Source of the DNA: Eubacterium sp. CAG:274
GTDB taxonomy: Bacteria > Bacillota > Clostridia > Lachnospirales > CAG-274
DNA length: 64,000 nt
Assembly (NCBI GenBank): GCA_000432155.1
Contig: FR888501.1
Location: forward strand, 34,005-98,004
Direction: 5' to 3'
Shown here: one piece after another, positions 17,432-25,609 of the stretch
Numbering within the stretch: the stretch's first letter is position 1
Layout of the letters: every line of letters starts with the position of its first letter
Translations under genes and position numbers: made by a program
Notes under the pieces: model-generated
What the model was told of the DNA's origin: nothing
The model's input: only the letters and a program-made list of their open reading frames with translations
Database searches by the model: none

Positions 17432-17842
17432 TTAAATACAATAATCAAATATGTTATTGCTAATTTTTTCTTCTTCAATAAGGTCGACAATTGTAACACT
17501 ATCCATGTATTTATTTACTGTTGTACATAAACCTTTTAAGAATCCATTAATTGGTTCTGGTTCTTCTATACTTTCTGGTGTAACTACACCTTCCATAGCT
17601 CTTACAATACTACCTACTGTATATTGTTCTGGTGCTTTAGAAAGTCTATATCCACCCTTTGCACCTCTCTGACTCTTTACAAAACCAGACTTACACAATA
17701 CACTAACAACCTGTTCAAGATATTTAACAGAAAGATTTTCCCTTTCTGCAACTTTTTTAATTGTTATAACTTCACTTTCTTCCCATTTTACAATAGAAAG
17801 CATTAATATAATTGCATAAATTGTTTTTTTAGACAGTCTCAT
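17432..17842 (-). CDS. Rrf2-family regulator (CymR-like)
   Basis: A winged-helix repressor of about 136 residues, with MRLSKKTIYAIILML at the start, NLSVKYLEQVVSVL as recognition helix and GAKGGYRLSK as wing. The three-cysteine [2Fe-2S] site of IscR is not present; only one cysteine lies in that region, so it is closer to the cysteine regulator CymR. The ATG at 17842 has AGGTGG seven bases upstream and is preferred over an upstream ATG at 17872 that would overlap the reductase gene. As the penultimate gene of the sulfur operon it is likely to autoregulate it, perhaps through palindromes at 22882-22902 or 22933-22944. Confidence 0.87.
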   Translation of the reverse strand: MRLSKKTIYAIILMLSIVKWEESEVITIKKVAERENLSVKYLEQVVSVLCKSGFVKSQRGAKGGYRLSKAPEQYTVGSIVRAMEGVVTPESIEEPEPINGFLKGLCTTVNKYMDSVTIVDLIEEEKISNNIFDYCI

Positions 17843-17846
17843 TATT

Positions 17847-18734
17847 TTACCACCTTTCTGCCAATTTTGCAACTACTGTTCCTGCATTTGCACCATCTGA
17901 TGCAGCAGTAATCATCTGTCTTAATTGCTTTGTTCTACAGTCCCCAACTGCAAAAACTCCACCAACATTAGTAGCCAAATCACTATCTGTTTTTATATAT
18001 CCATATTCATCAAGTTCCAACACATCTTTAAAAATAGAGGTTGACGGACTAAATCCTACAGCCACAAATACACCTTTCACAGATAATTCCCCTTTATCTG
18101 TAATAAGTTTCTCAACACTATTTTCTCCATCTACTTTAACTGGTATTGTATTATACAATACTTCAATATTTTCTTTTTTATTTAATCTTTCTACAAGTGT
18201 GCTATCAGCTCTCAACCTGCCTTTTCTATAAATTAAATAAACTTTTTTACAAATATTGGATAAATAAATTGCTTCACTTACTGCTGTATTAGCCCCACCT
18301 ATTACAGCAACTTCCATATCAGTAAAAAAAGCACCGTCACATACTGCACAATAGGATACACCAGCACCAGTAAAGTCTTCTTCCCCTTGAAAACCTGCTC
18401 TCTTGTGCTTTGCACCTGTTGCTACAATTACAAATTTTCCCTCGTAACTGTTTTCAAAGCCCATAGCTTTCTTTACTTTTCCTTTAAAATCCACAGACTC
18501 AATTTCGTCATATATTATTTCAACACCGACATTTTCAGCCTGTTGTTCAGTCTTTTCAGCAAGCTCATATCCACTGCCTACAAAACCAGGGTAATTTTCA
18601 ACTAGGTCTGCCATTACTGCTTGACCTCCACATTGTTCCCCCTCTATTACAGCAGTGGAAAGGCCTGCTCTTGCAGTATAAATGGCAGCCGTAAGACCCG
18701 CTAAGCCTCCACCAATGATTAGACAATCATACAT
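17847..18734 (-). CDS. Thioredoxin reductase-like FAD enzyme
   Basis: A 295-residue flavoprotein with FAD motif IIGGGLAGLTAAIYTARAG, redox pair CAVC (about residue 132), NADPH motif AVIGGANTAVSEA and the C-terminal FAVGDCR FAD motif. It would pass electrons from NADPH or ferredoxin to the thioredoxin encoded at the head of the same operon. The HRRR NADPH motif of classical TrxB is replaced by IYRKGRLR. Four bp separate it from the Rrf2 start. Confidence 0.9.
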   Translation of the reverse strand: MYDCLIIGGGLAGLTAAIYTARAGLSTAVIEGEQCGGQAVMADLVENYPGFVGSGYELAEKTEQQAENVGVEIIYDEIESVDFKGKVKKAMGFENSYEGKFVIVATGAKHKRAGFQGEEDFTGAGVSYCAVCDGAFFTDMEVAVIGGANTAVSEAIYLSNICKKVYLIYRKGRLRADSTLVERLNKKENIEVLYNTIPVKVDGENSVEKLITDKGELSVKGVFVAVGFSPSTSIFKDVLELDEYGYIKTDSDLATNVGGVFAVGDCRTKQLRQMITAASDGANAGTVVAKLAERW

Positions 18735-18753
18735 AATAGGCTGCCTCCTTAAA

Positions 18754-20001
18754 TTAATAATTATAGTTTTTGTTTACATAATCAAGTGCGTCTTTGAAAT
18801 CTTGTTTCAAATCTTCAATATCCTCGATACCAACACTTACTCTTATAAGGTCATCATAAACGCCTGCTTTAATCTGTTCTTCTTCATTACTGTGTGCGTA
18901 AATTGTAGAAGATGGATGTATAACAAGAGTTTTAGTATCTCCAATATTTGTTATATTTATGGCATATTTTAACTGATTAATAAAAGCAAAGGCTCTTTCC
19001 TTTGTAAATAATCTTAAAGTTAAAATACCACCACCCTTACCATTAAACTGGCTATTTGCAATATCGTAATAATGGCTTGATTTTAACATTGGATAGACCA
19101 CTTCTCTCACACCGTCTAAACCTTCAAGACTTTCTGCCAATGCAAGTGCATTACTACAATGTCTTTCCATTCTCAAACTTAAAGTTTCAAGTCCAAGAGA
19201 GTTATAGTAAGAATTCATAGGACTGACACAACAGCCTAAATTTCTAAATGTATCGTTCTTCAATTTTGCAGAAAAAGCAAACTTACCAAACTTAACATAA
19301 TCTTTCATAATAGGGTATTTTTCAACTGTCCATTTGAAGTTACCACTATCAGTAATAACACCACTTATAGAGTTGCTATTTCCGTTAATGTACTTTGACG
19401 CAGAATTAATAATTATATCAGCACCTAAGTCTATACCCTTTACTAAGTATGTTGTAGCTGTTGTATTATCCAAAATAAAAGGTAAACCAAAGCTATGAAC
19501 TATTTCTGATGCTTTCTTTACATCAGTTACATCAAGTTTTGGATTGCCAATAGTTTCAGCAAAAACAGCCTTTGTATTTTCATTAACATATTTCTTCATC
19601 TCATCTTCTGTTATTTCATCTATAAGATGAATTTTTATGCCAAGATTTTCAAAATCCTTGAACAAATCAAGTGTTCCACCGAAAATAGAATTTTTAGATA
19701 TAATTTCATCCCCACTAGAAAGTATATTTAAAAATGTAGCTGAAATAGCCGCCATACCAGAAGATACTGCAACTGATGCAATACCACCCTCAAGATATGT
19801 TATTCTATTTTCAAAAGAAGCTGTTGTTGGATTACTTATTCTTGTATAAGCAAATCCAGCAGCCTTATTATGGAAAATCTTTTCTATCTGTTCTGCTGTT
19901 TCTTGTCCAAAAGCACTTGATTGATACACAGGCACAAGTGTTGCACCTGTGCCTGCATCTCCTTTAAAATTTCCATGTAATAAGGATGTATCATACTTCA
20001 A
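18754..20001 (-). CDS. metY: O-acetylhomoserine sulfhydrylase-like PLP enzyme (MetY)
   Basis: A 415-residue Cys/Met-metabolism PLP enzyme. It opens MKYDTSLLHGNF, has AYTRISNPT, SSGMAAISA, the PLP lysine in NSASKYINGN and the C-terminal RVSVGIEDIEDL typical of MetY/MetZ. It makes homocysteine from O-acetylhomoserine and a sulfide donor. Its neighbours supply a ThiS-like carrier, an E1 and a JAMM protease, as in the Wolinella system where the sulfur comes from a protein thiocarboxylate, so this MetY may use the carrier rather than free sulfide. Confidence 0.9.
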   Translation of the reverse strand: MKYDTSLLHGNFKGDAGTGATLVPVYQSSAFGQETAEQIEKIFHNKAAGFAYTRISNPTTASFENRITYLEGGIASVAVSSGMAAISATFLNILSSGDEIISKNSIFGGTLDLFKDFENLGIKIHLIDEITEDEMKKYVNENTKAVFAETIGNPKLDVTDVKKASEIVHSFGLPFILDNTTATTYLVKGIDLGADIIINSASKYINGNSNSISGVITDSGNFKWTVEKYPIMKDYVKFGKFAFSAKLKNDTFRNLGCCVSPMNSYYNSLGLETLSLRMERHCSNALALAESLEGLDGVREVVYPMLKSSHYYDIANSQFNGKGGGILTLRLFTKERAFAFINQLKYAINITNIGDTKTLVIHPSSTIYAHSNEEEQIKAGVYDDLIRVSVGIEDIEDLKQDFKDALDYVNKNYNY

Positions 20002-20015
20002 TTTAATATCACTCC

Positions 20016-20825
20016 TTATAAAACACCGTCACATTCTACCTGTTCATAATCAATAAGTTCATGAATAGTAGGGTTATCGCCACAAATTGGACAATCTTTT
20101 ACATGTTCTGGTAACTTAATCTTTCTGAATTCCATTTTAAGTGCATCGTATGTAAGTAAATAGCCTGTAAGTAATTCTCCTACACCGATAATGTACTTAA
20201 TAGCTTCCATAGCCTGTAAACTACCGATTACACCACCCATAGCACCAATTACACCTGCCTGCTTGCAAGTAGGTACTGCATCCTTTGGAGGTGGATTTTT
20301 GAATACACATCTGTAGCAAGGACCTTCCCCAGGTACATAAGTCATAAGCTGACCCTGAAATCTTATAATGCCAGCATGAGAAAATGGCTTTTTAGCCATT
20401 ACACAGGCATCATTAATTAAGAATTTTGCTGGGAAGTTATCTGTACCATCAATAATGAAATCATAATCCTTGATAAGGTCCATAATATTATCTGCACTTA
20501 CAAAAGTACGATATGTATTAATCTTAACATCTGGATTCATAGCTTCCATTGTTTCCTTTGCAGAAAGGACTTTAGCCTTACCCACATCTTTAGTTGCATG
20601 TATAATCTGACGCTGTAAATTTGATAAATCTACTTCATCAGCATCAGCAATACCGATTGTACCTACACCTGCTGCTGCAAGGTACATAGCTGCTGGAGCA
20701 CCAAGACCACCAGCACCAATAATAAGGACTTTGCTATCTAATAATTTCTTCTGTCCCTTTACGCCAACTTCTTTAAGAATGATATGGCGAGAATATCTTT
20801 CTATTTGTTCATTAGTAAAAGCCAT
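20016..20825 (-). CDS. HesA/MoeB/ThiF-family E1 (HcyF-like)
   Basis: An adenylating enzyme of about 269 residues that activates the C-terminus of a ThiS-like carrier. It shows ERYSRHIILKEVGVKGQ, ATP loop GAGGLGAPAA, DxDxVDLSNLQRQ, DNFPAKFLIND and two zinc CxxC pairs (CYRC and CPIC). The ATG at 20825 overlaps the carrier gene stop by one base (TAATG); an upstream ATG at 20834 is too close to the ribosome binding site. It lies directly after the carrier, which fits a HcyF role. Confidence 0.9.
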   Translation of the reverse strand: MAFTNEQIERYSRHIILKEVGVKGQKKLLDSKVLIIGAGGLGAPAAMYLAAAGVGTIGIADADEVDLSNLQRQIIHATKDVGKAKVLSAKETMEAMNPDVKINTYRTFVSADNIMDLIKDYDFIIDGTDNFPAKFLINDACVMAKKPFSHAGIIRFQGQLMTYVPGEGPCYRCVFKNPPPKDAVPTCKQAGVIGAMGGVIGSLQAMEAIKYIIGVGELLTGYLLTYDALKMEFRKIKLPEHVKDCPICGDNPTIHELIDYEQVECDGVL

Positions 20826-21034
20826 TATCTGCATCCGCCTCCCATGAAATAAAGAAATTCTACTACATCGCCGTCTTTTAATACAATATTTTCAAAATCT
20901 CTAGCACTATGAAGGTCATCATTTACTGCTGCTGTTGCATATTCTGGAGTTTCTACATTTTCAAGTACAACTAATTCTGCAACTGTTAAACCTTCCTTAT
21001 ATTCCTTTGTCTGTCCACTTACTGTTAATTTCAT
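20825..21034 (-). CDS. ThiS/MoaD-like sulfur carrier with Gly-Gly-Gly-Cys-Arg tail (HcyS-like)
   Basis: A beta-grasp sulfur carrier of about 69 residues. It carries KLTVSGQTKEYKEG at the start, VNDDLHSARDFENIVLKDGD in the middle and ends YFMGGGCR. Working ThiS/MoaD carriers end in Gly-Gly, so the extra Cys-Arg must be removed before thiocarboxylation; the JAMM protease in the operon is the obvious candidate. The start at 21034 lies 4 bp after the TusA-like stop and has GGTGAGG upstream; the longer reading frame from 21058 overlaps that gene. Confidence 0.88.
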   Translation of the reverse strand: MKLTVSGQTKEYKEGLTVAELVVLENVETPEYATAAVNDDLHSARDFENIVLKDGDVVEFLYFMGGGCR

Positions 21035-21038
21035 CTTA

Positions 21039-21284
21039 TTATTCCTCACCTTTCTCAACGATTAAATCAAATGTTCCATCGTCATTTTTATTTAATTTTA
21101 ATACCTTATGTCCTTCTTCCTTCATAGAACGAGGTACATTCTGAACTGGTTCTCCATCATTCATATGAACTGAAAGAACCTGTCCAACCTCTAATTCTTC
21201 TATAGCAACCTTTGCCTTAACAAAAGTTACAGGGCAAACAACATCAGTAATATCAACATATCCATCAATCTTTATATCAGCCAT
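21039..21284 (-). CDS. TusA/SirA-like sulfurtransferase
   Basis: A small protein of about 81 residues with the TusA motif as DITDVVCPVTFVKAK, where the catalytic cysteine is in CPVT instead of CPxP. It would carry persulfide sulfur between proteins. The start is ATG 21284, six bases after GAGGAGG, and overlaps the end of the sulfite reductase gene by 8 bp. The longer frame from 21299 lacks a ribosome binding site. Confidence 0.87.
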   Translation of the reverse strand: MADIKIDGYVDITDVVCPVTFVKAKVAIEELEVGQVLSVHMNDGEPVQNVPRSMKEEGHKVLKLNKNDDGTFDLIVEKGEE

Positions 21285-22137
21285 TATATGCCTCCTCAAT
21301 TACTTTTCTAAACTTATCTTCGCCAATTCTTTCAATAGTAAATCTAAATCTTTCTCCAGCGTTTGCGTGTTCCTTAAAGAAACCAACTGCTGCATCAATT
21401 ACTCTGAACAATGTTTCCTTGTCATAGATAATTGGAATAATTTCTTCGCCTTTATGTATTCTGTTACCAAAAAGTCCGCCAAAAGATACGATATAACCTG
21501 AATGATTCACCCAAGAATCGACTGGACAGGCTTTTGTACAACGGCCACAGTAATTACATTTACTATCATCAATTACAAGTTTATCATCTTCAAACTTGAT
21601 TGCCTTTGTACGGCAAATATTTTCACAGACACCACATTTAATGCATTTATCTTCAACCCAATCAGGTTTGATACCACCCTTAATACCTATATCATTTTCT
21701 TCGGCTTTAAGGCAGTTATTCTGACAACCTGTAAGACCAAACTTAAACTTGTGTGGTAATTCCATAGCAAAAAATCTATCACTAATTTCATTTGCAAGAG
21801 AGTATGTATCAATACAACCACTAGGACAGATTGCATTACCTTGACATGCTGTAACTGTTCTTACTCTAGCTCCACATACACCAGGTTCACAGTTACCCTC
21901 TGCAAGAGCAGCTTTAACTTCATCAATATCATCAAGTTTTATAAAAGGAATTTCAACGCCCTGTCTTGATGTAAGATGAACATATCCATCGCCATATTTC
22001 TCAGAAACCTCTGCAATTGTTGCAAGCTGTTTTGCATCTAAGTGACCACCAACAGATTTTAATCTTAAAGAAAAACAGTTCTTTTGTTTCTGACGCATAA
22101 AACCACCTTTTTTTAAGGTGCTATAATCTACTGCCAT
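21277..22137 (-). CDS. Small sulfite reductase-like siroheme/Fe-S protein
   Basis: A 286-residue nitrite/sulfite reductase-family protein. It has the siroheme-[4Fe-4S] cysteine pattern CQGNAIC and GCQNNC, and an inserted two-cluster ferredoxin segment (CIKCGVCENIC and CNYCGRCTKAC). Such short forms resemble AsrC and the Sir of thiocarboxylate clusters and should reduce sulfite to sulfide. In this operon the sulfide would feed the ThiS-like carrier. It lies 11 bp after the JAMM gene. Confidence 0.9.
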   Translation of the reverse strand: MAVDYSTLKKGGFMRQKQKNCFSLRLKSVGGHLDAKQLATIAEVSEKYGDGYVHLTSRQGVEIPFIKLDDIDEVKAALAEGNCEPGVCGARVRTVTACQGNAICPSGCIDTYSLANEISDRFFAMELPHKFKFGLTGCQNNCLKAEENDIGIKGGIKPDWVEDKCIKCGVCENICRTKAIKFEDDKLVIDDSKCNYCGRCTKACPVDSWVNHSGYIVSFGGLFGNRIHKGEEIIPIIYDKETLFRVIDAAVGFFKEHANAGERFRFTIERIGEDKFRKVIEEAYNG

Positions 22138-22148
22138 AAAAGTTCCTC

Positions 22149-22559
22149 CTATATATACTTAATTTCTTCTTCTGTACTTACATTATCTACGATTCTAAAT
22201 GACTTCAAAACAGGATTTTCAATATCCATAAGAGAAATAATCATATAACTAGCTTCTTTATCATAAGCAAGTCTTTTATCTTCCTCTGATGGTCTTGAAG
22301 GACTTTCTGGATGTGAATGGAAATTTCCTAAAGGCACAAGTCCTTTTGCTCTCATATCCTTTACTGCATCAAGCTGGTCCTTTGGATTCATTGTAAAATG
22401 TTCATTTGAATGGTCGATATTCTCAAGAACATAAATTTCTTTTACTTCTCTTTCATTGCCATTTTTTATTCCACCAATAAGACCACATATTTCTTCCGGT
22501 CTGCCCTTTTTTGCTGTATCTAAAATCACATCATAAAAACTTTTTGGTAAAATTATCAT
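22149..22559 (-). CDS. JAMM/MPN+ metalloprotease (HcyD/Mec-like)
   Basis: A 136-residue zinc isopeptidase of the Mov34/MPN family with an intact JAMM site: glutamate in EEICGLIGG and HSHPESPSRPSEED giving HxH-x10-D. In Wolinella (HcyD) and mycobacteria (Mec+) such enzymes process the sulfur carrier or release the amino acid from it. Here it is the natural candidate to trim Cys-Arg from the carrier tail. It overlaps the thioredoxin gene by 1 bp. Confidence 0.9.
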   Translation of the reverse strand: MIILPKSFYDVILDTAKKGRPEEICGLIGGIKNGNEREVKEIYVLENIDHSNEHFTMNPKDQLDAVKDMRAKGLVPLGNFHSHPESPSRPSEEDKRLAYDKEASYMIISLMDIENPVLKSFRIVDNVSTEEEIKYI

Positions 22560-22879
22560 TATACAATCTCCTTTATTATTGCTTCAAGGTCAGCTTTTTT
22601 AGCAACGCCTTTTATTCTATTTACTTCTTCCCCGTCTTTAAAAAATACTATTGTAGGAGAAGACATTACATTATATTTACGAGCTGTATCTGCTCCAAAT
22701 TTAATGTTTAATTTGCTTACTTTAATATCTGTATGTTCTTCTTCTAGTTCTGCAAGAATTGGAGACATTCTCTTGCAAGGAATACAGCTATCAGAATAAA
22801 ACTCTAATAAAACAGGTATGTTTGAATTTAAAACTTCACTTTCAAAATTATCGTTTGTTATGCTCTGCAACATAATCAC
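22559..22879 (-). CDS. Thioredoxin-like protein
   Basis: A 106-residue thioredoxin fold with LLEFYSDSCIPCKRMSPIL (active site CIPC in place of CGPC) and the cis-proline loop MSSPTIVFFK. It is the first gene of the sulfur operon and pairs with the reductase encoded seven genes later, probably supplying electrons for sulfur transfer. The start follows a GAGGTGATT ribosome binding site; an ATG-TTG pair makes the exact start uncertain by one codon. Confidence 0.92.
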   Translation of the reverse strand: MIMLQSITNDNFESEVLNSNIPVLLEFYSDSCIPCKRMSPILAELEEEHTDIKVSKLNIKFGADTARKYNVMSSPTIVFFKDGEEVNRIKGVAKKADLEAIIKEIV

Positions 22880-22915
22880 CTCTATTCATACTTTATCAAT
22901 AGGATTTATATGGAA

Positions 22916-22944
22916 ATGTTATCACACAAAATTTGACTTGTCAA
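22916..22944 (-). promoter_or_regulatory. Promoter and candidate operators of the sulfur operon
   Basis: The minus strand reads TTGACA, 17 bp, TAACAT. The -35 box lies inside a palindrome TTGAC-TT-GTCAA (22933-22944). A second inverted repeat, CTATT-N11-AATAG (22882-22902), lies between the predicted start and the thioredoxin gene. Both could bind the Rrf2 regulator encoded in the operon. Confidence 0.65.
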
Positions 22945-23232
22945 TATGAAATTTTTTGGTTTTATATGATTTTTTTCATTTCATGTAAAAATTACTGTAA
23001 ATAAAACAATTTTCTCAATACAATTAATATATATATAATTAAAAACTTTTAATATCCAAATCACTTATTAAACAGCTATATATTATTTGTATAATATAAG
23101 ATAATCATAGAAAAACAGAACATTTCATATATTTCCTCTAATTCATATATATATTATATGAATTAGTATAATCGTATTGGCAAAATTCGTCAATAGGCAT
23201 ATATATGAATTTTTTCTAAATTTTTTCACATA
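22945..23232. other. AT-rich intergenic region with a 29-bp palindrome
   Basis: No gene is seen between the sulfur-operon promoter and the terminator of the ttcA-like gene. A long inverted repeat at 23138-23166 has 12-bp perfect arms (CTAATTCATATA / TATATGAATTAG) around 5 bases, and a related half-site CATATATATGAATT lies near 23198. Confidence 0.4.
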
Positions 23233-23267
23233 TAAAAATCGGATAGGTTAAAAACACCTATCCGATT
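23233..23267 (-). terminator. Terminator of the rhodanese-TtcA gene
   Basis: Arms AATCGGATAGG and CCTATCCGATT pair over 11 bp, followed by a short T tract on the minus strand. Confidence 0.82.
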
Positions 23268-23282
23268 ACATAAAAACACTAT

Positions 23283-24434
23283 TTAATTTTCGTCATAATC
23301 ATCTAAGAAATTATATCTATCTCCATTTTTGTGATAGCCTATAACTCTGTGCAAATTAATATCATGTACACTCTTGAATATATTCCCCTCTATTAAAGTA
23401 CCGGAATTTTTTCTAAACTCAGCAACCAACTCTTTCATTTCATCTCTCTTAGAGCCTCTGCCGCCACCACAAGTTGCACAATTTTCTGTAAATCTACAAG
23501 CACATTGTATAAAATGAAGTTTATTATAATCTCTCCAAGCCTTTATATCCTCTTCCTTAACCATGTATAATGGGCGTATAAGCTCCATACCATCAAAATT
23601 TTGGCTATGAAGTTTAGGCATCATTGTTTCAATTTTACCGCTATATAACATACCCATTAATATAGTTTCTATTACATCATCAAAGTGATGACCTAATGCA
23701 ATTTTATTACAGCCTAATTCTTTTGCATGAGAATACAAGTATCCCCTTCTCATTCTCGCACAAAGGTAGCATGGATTTTTATCTATTACTGCAACAGTAT
23801 CAAATATATTACTTTCAAATACTGTAAGTGGAATACCTAATAACTTAGTATTTTCCTGTATTATTTTCCAATTATCAGCATTATATCCAGGATTCATACA
23901 TAGGAATACAGCATCAAATTTTACATTACCATGTTTCTGTAATTCCTGTATAAGCTTAGCCAAAAGCATGGAATCCTTTCCACCAGAAATACAGACTGCA
24001 ACTTTATCTCCTTCATTTATAAGCTGATATTCTTTTAATGCCTTTATAAATTTGCTCCAAATAGGCTTTCTAAATTTCTTAATTATGCTTCTTTCTATTT
24101 CCTTTGTAATTTTTTCTGTATCATTATCTTCAGCCAATGACCTTTCAAGATACAATCTTAAATATGCTCTATAACCACCAACAATATTGTAAGCATCATA
24201 TCCATTTTCATTGAGATAATCTACAATTTCGACACTATTATCTCCAGTATAGCAAAGAACATAAACTGGCTTATTTTTTTCTATATTTGAAACATTGTTA
24301 TAAAAATCACTTTTAGGAATAGATATAGCATTGTTAAAAGTACCTTTACTATAGTCTTCTGATGAACGGACATCAACAACAGTAATTGCTGAACTATCTA
24401 ATTTTTCCAAATCTATTACTTCTATAGTCTTCAT
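23283..24434 (-). CDS. Rhodanese fused to a TtcA-family tRNA thiolation enzyme
   Basis: A 383-residue two-domain protein. Residues 1-105 are a rhodanese domain with active-site loop CYTGDN. Residues about 135-383 are a TtcA-like PP-loop ATPase with ISGGKDSMLLAKL, CYLCARMRRG and a C-terminal cysteine cluster in ENCATCGGG that fits Fe-S binding. TtcA makes 2-thiocytidine in tRNA; the fused rhodanese would hand over persulfide sulfur directly. It stands alone between its own terminator and a 90-bp gap. The tRNA target is inferred from the family. Confidence 0.85.
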   Translation of the reverse strand: MKTIEVIDLEKLDSSAITVVDVRSSEDYSKGTFNNAISIPKSDFYNNVSNIEKNKPVYVLCYTGDNSVEIVDYLNENGYDAYNIVGGYRAYLRLYLERSLAEDNDTEKITKEIERSIIKKFRKPIWSKFIKALKEYQLINEGDKVAVCISGGKDSMLLAKLIQELQKHGNVKFDAVFLCMNPGYNADNWKIIQENTKLLGIPLTVFESNIFDTVAVIDKNPCYLCARMRRGYLYSHAKELGCNKIALGHHFDDVIETILMGMLYSGKIETMMPKLHSQNFDGMELIRPLYMVKEEDIKAWRDYNKLHFIQCACRFTENCATCGGGRGSKRDEMKELVAEFRKNSGTLIEGNIFKSVHDINLHRVIGYHKNGDRYNFLDDYDEN

Positions 24435-24524
24435 ATATTTCCTCCTATGTTATCATAGCTATTCAGTAGACATACTATTGGATTATATATTAGTTTTGAA
24501 ACTATGTCAATTTATTTCAGCAAT

Positions 24525-25598
24525 TCAATCCATTTGTTTTGCTATCCACTCCATAATAACATTTACTATATACCTTTGCTGTTCTTTTGATAATTCTACT
24601 CCCTGCGGTATATCGTGCCATTTTCTTAAACATCCTCTACAACAAGAAGCTGTAGCGTGCTGAGCAATAAATGATGGATGACCTTTCATAGGAGTTTGTT
24701 TTCCATCATTTTCTATATAAGCGGGAGCTAATCTTTCAGCAATAAAATCTTCCGTATGTTTTCGGATAGTATCCATTCCTTTATCAAGTACATACTGTTT
24801 ATCTTTTTCCTTTAGATAAAAACTACTTCTAAATTTAGATTTTTGTAGTCTATCAAATAATTGCTGATTGGAAGAAATTTTAATATAATCTATATCTGCT
24901 TTTTTAGCCTGTGAAATTTGAAATTTTCGCTCAATATTATAAAGTTTATTATCTTTTATAAATTTAGCTCCTGTTTGTTTAAAATAAAAATTAATATTAT
25001 GCCTAATACATTGTTTTCTTGTGTTTAAAATCCAATCATAATTGCATATCCTAGCATTTTCTCCAGATTCTCCACCACAAATCACTTGTTCTATATTGCC
25101 TGCTTGAAGAAATTCTTCAATATTAATATTTTCTAGCATTGGTTCATGTATTATCGCCTTATGTTTTATTGGTAAATCAATAAAAATTGGTAATCTATAA
25201 TCTGCCATTTTTTGATTTTCACAAGTACAATATATAGTAACATTATTATAGCCACTATTCCAATCTTTAGGTATACACTCCAAAAATCTATGTATTCTCT
25301 TGGTTATTATAACAAAACTTAAATCAGAACGAATTTTTATAAAATTCCAAACTTCATCTCTCCATTGGTCTGCATCTTCAATAAAAAAATCAGAAGTCAT
25401 ACAGGTATATATTGGTTCATTTTTGCTTTGTAATTTATATTCGCCATTTCTATTCTTTTTTACAGGTAAGTTAAAGTCTAAAGTTTTAGTTACAATACTA
25501 CTATCTTTACCAAATTGCATGTCTCTACGATATACATAGCAGTTTTCGCATCCAGAACTTATTTTTTTACAGCCATGCCAAGGGTTCCATATAGCCAT
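24525..25598 (-). CDS. DUF5131 (phage Gp37/Gp68-like) and DUF4186 fusion protein
   Basis: A 357-residue protein of two recognisable parts. Residues 1 to about 235 match the DUF5131/Gp37-Gp68 family: WNPWHGCKKISSGCENCYVYR, a cysteine-rich start resembling radical-SAM proteins, TSDFF, ITKRIHRF and ICGGESGENAR. Residues about 265-357 match DUF4186: DKGMDTIRKHTEDFIAERLA, PMKGHPSFIAQHATA and CCRGCLRKWH. The two families normally occur as separate proteins. It lies 11 bp after a small unknown gene and in line with carbonic anhydrase. The function is unknown. Confidence 0.8.
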   Translation of the reverse strand: MAIWNPWHGCKKISSGCENCYVYRRDMQFGKDSSIVTKTLDFNLPVKKNRNGEYKLQSKNEPIYTCMTSDFFIEDADQWRDEVWNFIKIRSDLSFVIITKRIHRFLECIPKDWNSGYNNVTIYCTCENQKMADYRLPIFIDLPIKHKAIIHEPMLENINIEEFLQAGNIEQVICGGESGENARICNYDWILNTRKQCIRHNINFYFKQTGAKFIKDNKLYNIERKFQISQAKKADIDYIKISSNQQLFDRLQKSKFRSSFYLKEKDKQYVLDKGMDTIRKHTEDFIAERLAPAYIENDGKQTPMKGHPSFIAQHATASCCRGCLRKWHDIPQGVELSKEQQRYIVNVIMEWIAKQMD

Positions 25599-25609
25599 TG
25601 TACCACCAC

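Noticed and set aside
17432..17872. IscR-type Fe-S regulator
   Set aside because: The three cluster-binding cysteines are not present; CymR-like Rrf2 is preferred.
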